Shown: positions 40,169 through 48,116 of the stretch, in pieces
Layout of the letters: each line of letters opens with the position of its first letter
How positions within the stretch are numbered: position 1 is the first letter of the stretch
Assembly: GCF_014850975.1 (NCBI RefSeq)
Contig: NZ_JACXST010000001.1
Location: 620,001 to 684,000 of the forward strand
Reading direction: 5' to 3'
DNA: 64,000 nt
Source of the DNA: Methylomonas fluvii
Lineage (GTDB): Bacteria; Pseudomonadota; Gammaproteobacteria; Methylococcales; Methylomonadaceae
Notes under the pieces: generated by a model
The model's input: the letters and a program-made list of their open reading frames with translations, nothing else
Told to the model about the DNA's origin: nothing
The model's database searches: none
Position numbers and translations under genes: made by a program

Positions 40169-40951
40169 TTAGAATATCCCTAAGGCCTTAAGGCAGGCCT
40201 TGCCAAGTTCGACGCGCTTGGGCGCATCCGCAGTTTGGGTAATATCGATGTTCAAAGCAAAACTATACAGCTGTTGTCCATTGGTAACCCAGCCCACCCA
40301 CCAGCCGATACCTGGGTTGGGCGCGTTTAACCAGCCGGTCTTGCCGTATAAAACCCGTTCGCCGCTTTGCTCGAGCATGGCGATTTCCCGGACTTTGCTC
40401 TGAACATCGGCAGAGAGCGGTAATTGATCCCGCGCCAAGCGGGCCAAAAATGCCGCCTGTTCCACCGCGCTGATTTGTAATGGACCATCCAGCCAAAACC
40501 GGTCAACCGTATCTCCTATATCGGCGTTACCGTAGCCCAAGTTGGCAACTCCCTCGCGCATCCGCTCATGGCCGATGCGTCGTGCTAGTGCTTGATAAAT
40601 AGGCACGTTGGACAGCTTGATCGCCTCGCGCAAGCCCATATCCCGTTCCCATTCTTTGATCATTTGTGCTTGGCCGCCGTATGGCAACGGCTCGTCTACG
40701 CTACTGACCGCACCTACCGACAAGCCAATCAAACTATTGACTATCTTGAATGTCGAGGCCGGGATAAAGGGAGTTTCCGCGCGGAGCCGGTTGTGGCCGA
40801 TTAGCCTATCCGCATCGACATCGTAGGCTACGAAAGTGCCATGCACGCCGGCGGCGCCAAACAGGGTGTCGAGCGCAGGACTGTCCACCCATTCGATAGC
40901 GTTGGCCCGGCTGGCAAGGAGTAATAGTAGAGCGGCGAATAGCGGTTTCAT
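40169..40951 (-). CDS. Class D (OXA-type) beta-lactamase
   Basis: The 260-residue exported enzyme has a signal peptide (MKPLFAALLLLLASRANA) and all class D motifs: STFK with the catalytic serine and carbamylated lysine, SNV, YGN and KTG. The WWVGW segment follows the KTG as in OXA enzymes. It hydrolyses beta-lactams in the periplasm; the substrate range cannot be read from the sequence. Its start overlaps the stop of the preceding VOC gene (TGATG), so it is probably the last gene of the sigma-factor-controlled cluster. It is likely intrinsic rather than acquired, as no mobile signs flank it. Confidence 0.93.
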   Translation of the reverse strand: MKPLFAALLLLLASRANAIEWVDSPALDTLFGAAGVHGTFVAYDVDADRLIGHNRLRAETPFIPASTFKIVNSLIGLSVGAVSSVDEPLPYGGQAQMIKEWERDMGLREAIKLSNVPIYQALARRIGHERMREGVANLGYGNADIGDTVDRFWLDGPLQISAVEQAAFLARLARDQLPLSADVQSKVREIAMLEQSGERVLYGKTGWLNAPNPGIGWWVGWVTNGQQLYSFALNIDITQTADAPKRVELGKACLKALGIF

Positions 40952-41424
40952 CAGGATTGTGCGTAGGCTAGTTTTAAGGTGTCTATATCTATTTTGGTCA
41001 TTTTTAGCATGGCCTGCATTACCCGTCCGGCTTTTACCGGGTCGGGGTCGCTTAATAATTCAATCAGGATATTCGGCACGATTTGCCAGGTTACGCCAAA
41101 TTTATCGTCCAGCCAGGCGCATTGATTGGGCTTACCGCCTGCCGAAAGCTTTTCCCAATAGTGGTCGACTTCCGCTTGAGTTTCGCAGTGTACGACAAAG
41201 GAAATCGCTGGCGATAATTTGTAGACAGGTCCGCCGTTGAGCGCGGTGAAAACTTGTCCGTTCAGCTCGAAACTGGCCGTCATCACGCCGCCTTTCGGTC
41301 CCGGCCCGGCATCGCCGTAGCGGTTGATACTCAATACTTTCGAGTCTTTAAAGATAGACAGGTAAAAATTCATCGCCTGTTCGGCTTGGTCGTCGAACCA
41401 TAAAAACGGGGTGATTTTGGGCAT
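40951..41424 (-). CDS. VOC-family PhnB-like protein
   Basis: The 157-residue protein has the PhnB/3-demethylubiquinone-like VOC pattern: ITPFLWFDDQAEQAMNFYLSIF, FTALNGGP, SFVVHCETQAEVDHYWEKLS and WLDDKFGVTWQIVP. Such proteins bind metal or small ligands; true activity is unknown. The ATG at 41424 is chosen because the upstream frame lacks family sequence. It overlaps the beta-lactamase gene by one base. Confidence 0.82.
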   Translation of the reverse strand: MPKITPFLWFDDQAEQAMNFYLSIFKDSKVLSINRYGDAGPGPKGGVMTASFELNGQVFTALNGGPVYKLSPAISFVVHCETQAEVDHYWEKLSAGGKPNQCAWLDDKFGVTWQIVPNILIELLSDPDPVKAGRVMQAMLKMTKIDIDTLKLAYAQS

Positions 41425-41462
41425 GGTGTTTACTCGGTAAGTGATAGAAAGTAATGACCGGC

Positions 41463-41939
41463 TTACAGGCTGGCTACCAGTTCGGCCAGTTGGTCGGTGG
41501 CCTTGCTCCAGCATTCGTGGAAGCCCATCTCTTCGTGGGTTTTCCGGTCTGCCGCGCTCCAATGCAATACGCGGGCGGTGTAACGAGTCTTTCCGGCTTC
41601 AGGCGTAAAGGTGATGATGCCGGTCATGAAGGGTTTGGCGGAGGGTTCCCAGGCGCTGGTGTAGGCGTCAGTGAACACCAGACGGCGGTTTTGCACCACT
41701 TCAAGATAGATACCTTGGTTCGGAAACTCCTGGCCTTCCGGACTACGCATCACGATGCTGCTGGTGCCGCCGGCTCTGACATCGAGTTCGGCAGATGCCA
41801 CCGTCCAAGGCTTTGGGCAAAACCATTGCATCAGCAATTCCGGCTCGGTCCAGGCGCTATAGAGTTTCTCGGGTGGCGCATCGATCAGGCGCGTCAGCAT
41901 TAATTCACGCGATTCAGCTGTTTGTTCCGTTGGATTCAT
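41463..41939 (-). CDS. SRPBCC (AHSA1-type) protein
   Basis: The 158-residue protein follows the AHSA1/START-like pattern (LTRLIDAPPEKLYSAWTEPELLMQWFCPKPW, GGTSSIVMRSPEGQEFPNQGIYLEV, MGFHECWSKATDQLAELV), forming a hydrophobic pocket for an unknown ligand. Such genes are frequent targets of ECF41/42-type sigma factors. The neighbour genes are 29-39 bases away on the same strand. Confidence 0.85.
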   Translation of the reverse strand: MNPTEQTAESRELMLTRLIDAPPEKLYSAWTEPELLMQWFCPKPWTVASAELDVRAGGTSSIVMRSPEGQEFPNQGIYLEVVQNRRLVFTDAYTSAWEPSAKPFMTGIITFTPEAGKTRYTARVLHWSAADRKTHEEMGFHECWSKATDQLAELVASL

Positions 41940-41968
41940 GGCGTTTCCTCTGTCATTGAACACTATAA

Positions 41969-42496
41969 TTACTTTTCGGCGATGGTCTTTAGCGCGGCCA
42001 AACCTTCCTCGAATTTCCCGCCTATCATCTTGTCCATGCTGAACACCAGGCTCATCATTTTCGATAGGAAGGGGCTGGGGCCGTATATCGCTTGAGTGAC
42101 ATGAGTAACACCGCCTTCGGCTTGCAGCGTAAATTCCACGGTGTTCTCGGCTGGAAATGGCTTAATAAAAGTCAGCCGCAGCATCAGCTTTACGGGCGGA
42201 TTGATTTCCAGAATTTCCATGCGACCCTGGCCTATCTCCTTGTTACCGTCCCATTCGTAGACCGCGCCGGGACCGTTGGCTGAGCCGCTGTATGAGCGCT
42301 TCATGCCCGGATCGACTTTCTCCCAAGCCGACCACGCTTGCATGTTGTGTAAATCGTTGATCAACGGAAAAATCTTATCCGGGGCCGCTTTGATGGTGAT
42401 CGAGCGTTGTACGCGGAAGGTATCGGGTTTGCTTGCCGCATAGATCAGCAGCGCGACGAGTATGACGACTAACACGATAAGGATGGTTTTGATCAT
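41969..42496 (-). CDS. SRPBCC polyketide-cyclase-like protein with membrane anchor
   Basis: The 175-residue product starts with one hydrophobic segment (IKTILIVLVVILVALLIYAAS). An SRPBCC fold follows (RVQRSITIKAAPDKIFPLINDL, WSAWEKVDPGMKRSYSG). The anchor would place the ligand-binding domain in the periplasm. AGGAG precedes the ATG. It is part of the tightly spaced leftward cluster. Confidence 0.82.
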   Translation of the reverse strand: MIKTILIVLVVILVALLIYAASKPDTFRVQRSITIKAAPDKIFPLINDLHNMQAWSAWEKVDPGMKRSYSGSANGPGAVYEWDGNKEIGQGRMEILEINPPVKLMLRLTFIKPFPAENTVEFTLQAEGGVTHVTQAIYGPSPFLSKMMSLVFSMDKMIGGKFEEGLAALKTIAEK

Positions 42497-42521
42497 GGTC
42501 TACTCCTAAAGCTGGGTAAGT

Positions 42522-42878
42522 TCAATCGCCGGGTAGGCCCGGAATCTCGATCAGCGGCCGCACTTCGACGGTACCCTTGCGCGCCATCGGGATTTGTTCG
42601 GCGATAGCGATAGCGGCATCCAGATCCTGAGCGTCGACCAGATAGTAGCCGCCCAGTTGTTCGCGGGTTTCTGCGAACGGGCCATCGGTGATGAAGCGTT
42701 TGCCGTCACGCACCCGCACGCTAGTCGCCATGGTGGTGGGTTGCAACGGACTGGCGGCCAGATATTGGCCGTTGGCTTTCAGTTGGTGCGCGAGCTGGGT
42801 GGATTCGGCATAACAAGCTTGCCGGTCGGCTTCATCCAAACTGTGCTCTTCCAGATAAATCAGTAACATATATTTCAT
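42522..42878 (-). CDS. DGPF/YCII-family protein
   Basis: The 118-residue protein has the eponymous ITDGPFAETREQLGGYYLVDA motif after MKYMLLIYLEE. DGPF proteins are the hallmark partners of ECF42 sigma factors, although their chemistry is unknown. The ATG at 42878 is fixed by GGAG upstream. A second paralogue lies at 43969-44361. Confidence 0.88.
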   Translation of the reverse strand: MKYMLLIYLEEHSLDEADRQACYAESTQLAHQLKANGQYLAASPLQPTTMATSVRVRDGKRFITDGPFAETREQLGGYYLVDAQDLDAAIAIAEQIPMARKGTVEVRPLIEIPGLPGD

Positions 42879-42900
42879 TGCGTTCTCCGCTAGCCGATGC

Positions 42901-43308
42901 TTAGCCCTGGCAGCTCGTGCCGGGCTCCATGTAGACCAATTCCCAGATATGGCCATCCAAATCCTGAAAACCGTGCGCATACATAAAGCCGTGGTCCAGC
43001 GGCTGGTTATAAGTGCTGCCGCCGGCGGCGACGGCCTTGCTAACCCTGTCGTCCACCTCTTCGCGGCTTTGGCAGGATAAGCAGATCAGTACTTCCGTGC
43101 TTTTGGTGGCGTCGCAAATGCTTTTAGGCGTGAACGTGCGGAACTTGTCTTCCGTCAACAGCATCACGAAGATGTTCTCGCTGACGATCATGCAGGTAGC
43201 GGTTTCATCGGTAAATTGCGCGTTGAAGGTGTAGCCCAGCGCGGTAAAAAACGCCACGGATTGATCGAGATGTTTTACCGGCAGATTGACGAATATTTGC
43301 GTGTTCAT
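42901..43308 (-). CDS. VOC-family glyoxalase/bleomycin-resistance-like protein
   Basis: The 135-residue protein reads TQIFVNLPVKHLDQSVAFFTALGYTFNAQ and ends HGFQDLDGHIWELVYM, the two-half VOC fold with putative metal ligands H and E. Activity is unknown; members are common in ECF-controlled stress clusters. It lies 23 bases upstream of the DGPF gene and 43 bases after another VOC gene. Confidence 0.85.
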   Translation of the reverse strand: MNTQIFVNLPVKHLDQSVAFFTALGYTFNAQFTDETATCMIVSENIFVMLLTEDKFRTFTPKSICDATKSTEVLICLSCQSREEVDDRVSKAVAAGGSTYNQPLDHGFMYAHGFQDLDGHIWELVYMEPGTSCQG

Positions 43309-43350
43309 ATTGCTTCCTTTAAGGGGGTGATAAGGCCGAAATCGGCTGTG

Positions 43351-43839
43351 TTAAGCTTGACCGGCTGCCGCCTGGGCCGCAAAAAAAGCCTCCATTCTGC
43401 CCTGGAACTCGCTGGGGTCGACATCTTCGATATGCGTGGCGATCAGCCATTTATGGCCGAACGGGTCGCTTACCGCGCTCATCCTGTCGCCCCAGAACTG
43501 GTCGGAGGGGGGCATGATTTCTGTTGCGCCGGCTGCTATTGCGGCGGCGAACACCGTGTCGGTATCGGTGACGTAAAGGTGCAGTTTCACCGGCGTGCCG
43601 CCTAGTGCCTGCGGTGAAATATCGCTGCAATTCGGGTTTTCGTCCGCCAGCATAAAATGCGAGTCACCGATTTTGAATTCGGCGTGGGCAATAAGTCCGC
43701 CGGGCGCGTTGAGGCGCATCAGCTCGGTGGCGGCAAAGGCTTTTGCATAAAATTCCAATGCCGCCGCCGCGCCGCGCACCACTAGGTAAGGGGTTAAGGT
43801 GTGGTGACCGTCGGGGATCGGTTTGATGTTGTTGTTCAT
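43351..43839 (-). CDS. VOC-family PhnB-like protein
   Basis: The 162-residue protein has TLTPYLVVRGAAAALEFYAKAF, GDSHFMLADENP and SDPFGHKWLIATHIEDV, the PhnB-type VOC signature. It follows a TGTCGA-N17-CGAC promoter and probably starts the longer part of the leftward cluster. The metal-binding H, E positions of active VOC enzymes are partly kept. Confidence 0.85.
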   Translation of the reverse strand: MNNNIKPIPDGHHTLTPYLVVRGAAAALEFYAKAFAATELMRLNAPGGLIAHAEFKIGDSHFMLADENPNCSDISPQALGGTPVKLHLYVTDTDTVFAAAIAAGATEIMPPSDQFWGDRMSAVSDPFGHKWLIATHIEDVDPSEFQGRMEAFFAAQAAAGQA

Positions 43840-43893
43840 GATGGTGCTCCTGGTGTTAAGTCGAGCGTTGGTAAAATGTTGCTAGTACCTGTT

Positions 43894-43920
43894 GTCGAAC
43901 CGCAGACGCGTAAATCGACA
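43894..43920 (-). promoter_or_regulatory. ECF42-type promoter, copy 2
   Basis: On the minus strand TGTCGA (43915-43920) is followed after 17 bases by CGAC (43894-43897), 54 bases before the VOC start codon. The same arrangement occurs in front of the DGPF gene at 44361. TGTCGA and CGA(T/C) are the known -35 and -10 elements of ECF42 sigma factors. Confidence 0.7.
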
Positions 43921-43968
43921 CATCGCGGCAAATTTTTTTCGGTACACAGCAGCTGGCAATCCGACCGA

Positions 43969-44361
43969 CTAACGCAAATTGTCCGGTTCCAAAAAACCCA
44001 GCGCCTGTAGCGTTTGCTGATCTTCCGCTATCGGCCGCACTTCCACGCAGCCCAGCTTGGCGCCGGGAATCCGCGCGGCTACCTGGATGGCCTCGTTCAA
44101 ATCGCGGGCTTCGATGACGTAATAGCCGCCGAATTGTTCCTTGGTTTCTGCAAACGGGCCGTCGGTGGTGGAAATCTTGCCGTCTCGCACCCGCAGGGTA
44201 ATCGCCGCATCGGCCGGCAGTAAGCGATTGCAGCTGAGGTAATGTCCGCTATCGCGGATAGCTTGGGTGAATTCGGCGTATTCCGCAAAGTGTCGATCGG
44301 CATCTTCTTTCGGCATTTGTTCCATTACCTTCTCGGCGCAAATCAAGCATAAATATTTCAT
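43969..44361 (-). CDS. DGPF/YCII-family protein
   Basis: The 130-residue protein starts MKYLCLICAEKVMEQMP and carries STTDGPFAETKEQFGGYYV. AAGGAG precedes the ATG at 44361. It is the most upstream gene of the leftward cluster and has its own ECF-type promoter, so it should be strongly controlled by the sigma factor at 48.1-49.3 kb. Confidence 0.88.
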   Translation of the reverse strand: MKYLCLICAEKVMEQMPKEDADRHFAEYAEFTQAIRDSGHYLSCNRLLPADAAITLRVRDGKISTTDGPFAETKEQFGGYYVIEARDLNEAIQVAARIPGAKLGCVEVRPIAEDQQTLQALGFLEPDNLR

Positions 44362-44400
44362 GGTCAACTCCTTGGTTAAAAATAGTGTTCGCACCGAATA

Positions 44401-44427
44401 GTCGTTCGGCGCTGGGCATATTCGACA
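44401..44427 (-). promoter_or_regulatory. ECF42-type promoter, copy 1
   Basis: TGTCGA (44422-44427) and CGAC (44401-44404) are again separated by 17 bases on the minus strand, 39 bases before the start codon of the first DGPF gene. The identical spacing to the copy at 43894-43920 supports both. Confidence 0.72.
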
Positions 44428-44575
44428 ACTGGAACGTCTTTATCGTTGAAACGAGCTACTGAAAGTGGTGTCGTGCATGGCGACAATTTCCCCTGCTTGC
44501 CTTGAGCCAAAGCCGGCTGTCGCTTACCATGAACTGATAGACTCAATTTTTTCGCAATCTAACCGGAGATGAACT

Positions 44576-45070
44576 ATGACGCTTTGCCCTTGCGGCTCCA
44601 AACTGGATTATGCCGAATGTTGTGGCCCGATTATCGACGGTACGCCGGCGCCTACGGCCGAGGCCTTGATGCGCTCGCGTTACACGGCATTCGTACGACG
44701 CAAGCTGGATCATATCGAGCGTACTCACGCCCCGGAAATTAAGGAGGACTTCAATCGAGCTGAAGCCGAGCGGATGGCGGAAGAATGCGAGTGGCGGAGT
44801 CTGGAAATCCGCAACGCCACGGAAACCGGTGATACGGCACAAGTCGAGTTCACGATTAAATTTCGCCGCGACAAACAGGATAGGGTACAAACCGAGTTGG
44901 CTAGTTTCCGCCGCGAAAATGGCGAATGGCTGTATGTCAGCGGCGACCTTAATCCCAAAGTCACGCAACGGGTAGTCAGCAAAGTGGGCCGTAACGATCC
45001 ATGCCCGTGTGGGTCGGGCAAAAAGGCCAAAAAATGCTGCGGCACCACGACTGAACTCGAGCAGGAATGA
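44576..45070 (+). CDS. ychJ: YchJ-like SEC-C motif protein
   Basis: The 164-residue protein has two SEC-C zinc motifs, [15 protein letters not shown] at the N-terminus and [17 protein letters not shown] at the C-terminus, flanking a YchJ-type middle ([42 protein letters not shown]). SEC-C zinc ribbons bind proteins such as SecB; the role of YchJ is unknown. It overlaps the next gene by 4 bases. Confidence 0.88.
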   Translation: MTLCPCGSKLDYAECCGPIIDGTPAPTAEALMRSRYTAFVRRKLDHIERTHAPEIKEDFNRAEAERMAEECEWRSLEIRNATETGDTAQVEFTIKFRRDKQDRVQTELASFRRENGEWLYVSGDLNPKVTQRVVSKVGRNDPCPCGSGKKAKKCCGTTTELEQE

Positions 45071-45831
45071 CGCAGCGATTTCTCTGTACCGCTTGCGGCA
45101 AATGCTGTTATGGACAGTTACCGCTGACGATAAACGATGCCTTTAAGCACGCCGCCCGCTTCCCGCTGGCCATGGTCTGGACGCCGCTACGGCAAGGCAG
45201 TAAGGATTTTGCGATGGTGTCCCAGCTGGGCGCCACGATAAAACTAGCCAACCGGAAAGAGTTGGCGGCATTGATAGTGCCCACCGCCTATATTCCGCCA
45301 TCGTTTCCATGTCCGGCGCTGGCGCATGACAATCTTTGCGGTATTCACGCCGATAAACCCGCCCGCTGTCGAACTATGCCGTTATATCCGTATCGGGACG
45401 AGCAATTTCAAGCCGAGCTATTAAAACCGCAACCCGGTTGGGCTTGCGATACCTCCGAATCGGCGCCGTTGGTGTTTGCCGACAAAAAAATCGTGCTTCG
45501 CGAAGATTTCGACGCCGAGCGCCAGGCCTTGGAGGAGCAGATTCCACAGATTCGCCGTTATGCAGACTATATGTTGAAGTACACGCCACAGTTGGTCGAT
45601 AGTCTGGCTAAAGTGTCGCTTAAGCCCAAAGGCGGGCAAGTGGTGACAAGCCTGTCGTCATTTCTGACCGCGATTCGCTACCCTAATGCCCAACAGATTG
45701 CCGAACAGCAACTACCGGTGTTGAACGGTTATGTAGAAAAAACCGCATCGGAACCTGGCCTGGTGGAATACCATCGCCATTATCTGGCCGGGGCCAAAGA
45801 AATGCAGTATTTATCTCGGAAGAATAGATAG
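45067..45831 (+). CDS. YkgJ-family cysteine-cluster protein
   Basis: The 254-residue protein begins [15 protein letters not shown] and continues with [25 protein letters not shown], the CxxCxxCC...C...C pattern of YkgJ/UPF0153 proteins, thought to hold an iron-sulfur or zinc centre. The start is inside the YchJ end (ATGA), so the two cysteine-rich proteins are probably made together. The gene ends 10 bases before the left end of the KAP cassette. Confidence 0.85.
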   Translation: MTQRFLCTACGKCCYGQLPLTINDAFKHAARFPLAMVWTPLRQGSKDFAMVSQLGATIKLANRKELAALIVPTAYIPPSFPCPALAHDNLCGIHADKPARCRTMPLYPYRDEQFQAELLKPQPGWACDTSESAPLVFADKKIVLREDFDAERQALEEQIPQIRRYADYMLKYTPQLVDSLAKVSLKPKGGQVVTSLSSFLTAIRYPNAQQIAEQQLPVLNGYVEKTASEPGLVEYHRHYLAGAKEMQYLSRKNR

Positions 45832-45840
45832 CTAGTCGCG

Positions 45841-45900
45841 CATTTCGAATCTCAAAATTAATGAAAAAAGGTTCACAATTGTGAAATAAAATCTCAATTG
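45841..45900 (-). mobile_element. Left end of the KAP cassette: three 20-bp repeats
   Basis: On the minus strand the 60 bases divide exactly into three 20-mers with the cores AATTGAGATTTTATTTCAC, AATTGTGAACCTTTTTTCAT and AATTTTGAGATTCG. This matches the gyrB-side repeats at 10789-10842 at about 46 of 55 aligned positions. The outer part, AATCTCAAAATTAATG (45848-45863), is an inverted partner of AATCTCACTATTAATG on the minus strand near 47703-47719. The KAP start codon lies 6 bases inside. Confidence 0.7.
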
Positions 45901-45905
45901 CCTAT

Positions 45906-47657
45906 GTGTCAATCAAATTAATCGGAGAATCGAGCGTGTCACTGAAATCTACGAAGGAACAGCTTGAAAAATTGCTTGACGACAAAGACAACAAAGTTAT
46001 TGCTCTGTCAGGTAAATGGGGTACAGGCAAGAGTCATATGTGGGATGAAATCAAGAAGTCATCCAATGACGAGAACGTCAAGACTGCTTTATACGCATCT
46101 CTCTTTGGATTATCCAGCCTCGACCAAATTAAAACCAAGCTACTACAAAGCGCAGTTCCATCAATAAAAAACAATCCACGTCTATGGAAGGGCGCTAAGC
46201 AAATGTACAGTACTGGAGTGAAAGCTCTCGAAGGTTTCCATAAGAGCTTTGGTGCTCTTAATGACATTAGTTTACTTTTCGCACCTGCATTACTTCAAAA
46301 TAAAATAATTGTCCTTGACGATATAGAACGGAAACACGACAAACTAAATATTGATGAACTATTGGGATTTATAGATGAATATAAACAACAATATAATTCC
46401 CGCTGGATACTCATCCTAAATAACGATCAACTTAATCAACCAACAATATGGAACACCTTTCGAGAGAAGGTTATTGACCAAGAGCTGCAACTGAGAACAT
46501 CCGCCGGGGAAGCGTTGGAAATTGCTATCGGACTAAATTCGTCAAAATATTCAAAACAAATTGCTAAGGCCGTTGAATCATGTGGAGTAACAAATATTCG
46601 CATCATTTGTAAAATCATCAAAGCAGTCAATCATATCCTCCATGGTCGGAACGATATGAACGATGCGGTGCTTTCTCGCATCATTCCGTCAACGGTATTA
46701 TTATCGGCTATTCATTACAAAGGCCTAGACGATGGACCAACGGTTGAATTTGTTCTTTCGAAAAGTGCAACTCAAGACTGGAGCCATTTTCTTACAGAAA
46801 GAGAGAAAAAAGAGAAGGAAGATACACCGGATAGTCAACGAATATCAAGATGGCAACTACTTATGTCGAAGCTCGGAATTGCCGTTTCCGATAACTTTGA
46901 GCTTGTCGTTGTTGAGTATTTAGAATCCGGGCTATTCGATGATTCCGAAGTAGCGAAAATTATTGATCGCTATATCGCTGAAACCGATGCCATGAATGCC
47001 AGAGAAGCATGCCATACATTTTTCGACCGTTTTCGTTGGCATCACCAGCTAACGCAAGAACAGTTACTTGAAGAAGCAAAACAAATTGTGACTAAAGGGT
47101 CTCTGCTTGACGCTTCCACTGTCACGTTACTACACAAACTTGTCAATGAACTACCTGGCGGAGGTGACTTAGCCGATACAGCCATAACGAACTGGATCGA
47201 TGCGTTTAAGGCCAAGGATCATAACGACATGACGTTTCGTGGCTTTTATGATCACTCACTTCACCCCTCAATCGTTGATGCCTTCAAAGAAACTGAAGGT
47301 AATATGCAAAATAACACGACAGCATTGGATGCATGCGTTTATGTTGCTGAGCATAACGGTTGGGGAGAGCGCCAGAAAATCGCATTGAATTCGACCAGTG
47401 TTCAAAGCATGGAGGCGATAATTCGAACTCTTGAACCTGATAAACTCAAACGGTTTATGTTTGGCATGATAGATATGTGCCAACACAAAGAATGTTATAC
47501 AAACGACTTTGGGACTGGAATAGGCAATTTTATCCAAGCTTGCAAGAACATCTTTGACGACACAAACTCCACTCGACTCTGTGATCTGATCAAAGTTTTA
47601 TTTACCGACGCTGGGCTCTCTCACTTAATTGAAATCAATAATCAGCCACAAGCCTAA
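45906..47657 (+). CDS. KAP-type P-loop NTPase, candidate defence gene
   Basis: The 583-residue protein has Walker A ALSGKWGTGKSHMWDE near residue 38 and Walker B NKIIVLDDIERKHDKLNIDELLGFIDEY near residue 140, the KAP P-loop pattern. The long C-terminal part is helical with no transmembrane insert, so this is a soluble member. KAP proteins occur in many anti-phage loci. It starts with GTG. AT-rich codon use sets it apart from both neighbours, and it is flanked by inverted repeats on both sides, so it was probably acquired as a mobile cassette. The effector mechanism is unknown. Confidence 0.72.
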   Translation: MSIKLIGESSVSLKSTKEQLEKLLDDKDNKVIALSGKWGTGKSHMWDEIKKSSNDENVKTALYASLFGLSSLDQIKTKLLQSAVPSIKNNPRLWKGAKQMYSTGVKALEGFHKSFGALNDISLLFAPALLQNKIIVLDDIERKHDKLNIDELLGFIDEYKQQYNSRWILILNNDQLNQPTIWNTFREKVIDQELQLRTSAGEALEIAIGLNSSKYSKQIAKAVESCGVTNIRIICKIIKAVNHILHGRNDMNDAVLSRIIPSTVLLSAIHYKGLDDGPTVEFVLSKSATQDWSHFLTEREKKEKEDTPDSQRISRWQLLMSKLGIAVSDNFELVVVEYLESGLFDDSEVAKIIDRYIAETDAMNAREACHTFFDRFRWHHQLTQEQLLEEAKQIVTKGSLLDASTVTLLHKLVNELPGGGDLADTAITNWIDAFKAKDHNDMTFRGFYDHSLHPSIVDAFKETEGNMQNNTTALDACVYVAEHNGWGERQKIALNSTSVQSMEAIIRTLEPDKLKRFMFGMIDMCQHKECYTNDFGTGIGNFIQACKNIFDDTNSTRLCDLIKVLFTDAGLSHLIEINNQPQA

Positions 47658-47671
47658 GCTGGATGGAAATT

Positions 47672-47722
47672 CTTAATTGTGAGATTTCGTTAGGTTTTTA
47701 CCATTAATAGTGAGATTTTTAC
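47672..47722 (+). mobile_element. Right end of the KAP cassette: two dispersed repeats
   Basis: AATTGTGAGATTT (47675-47687) and AATAGTGAGATTT (47706-47718) lie 31 bp apart in the orientation opposite to the left end. The minus strand of 47696-47719 reads AAATCTCACTATTAATGG then TAAAAA, an imperfect inverted copy of the left terminus. A dense three-site end and a looser two-site end resemble the asymmetric R and L ends of Tn7-like elements. No transposase gene lies between the ends. Confidence 0.65.
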
Positions 47723-48116
47723 GAAAACCGGAATCCCATAATTTGGGTAACCTATTGAAAATTAAATAAACCGATTTGTCACTAACTTATGAGAATCGAC
47801 AGCAAGTAGCCTCGATGGAATCGAGGTTTCGAAGGCCAGCTTCTGTTAATTGCCGATGTGGGTTTGATGGCCGATAGGCCGACGCCCTCGATTTCGCTAA
47901 CGCTGCATCGAGGCTACAATGGCCCGACTTCCATCGACGCAATTTCGTAGCGGGTGGCACCTATTTTTTTATGTCGGGTGGGCTTTGGCCGACCTTGTTC
48001 TATCAGAAAGACGGGGCGCGAAACTTTTCATTTTTGTGTCAAAAAGTGGGAATGGTACGTGACTCAAATTATGAAATAGTACTTTAAAATCAATCTCCCA
48101 TTTTTCATTAATTCTG
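47723..48116. repeat. Gene-free stretch with a 12-bp REP-like inverted repeat
   Basis: The region between the KAP cassette and the sigma factor has no gene. GTAGCCTCGATG (47806-47817) and CATCGAGGCTAC (47906-47917) form perfect 12-bp inverted arms 88 bases apart, with the GTAG foot of REP elements and an extra ATCGAGG copy inside. Nothing else is recognised up to the sigma-factor stop at 48117. Confidence 0.6.
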
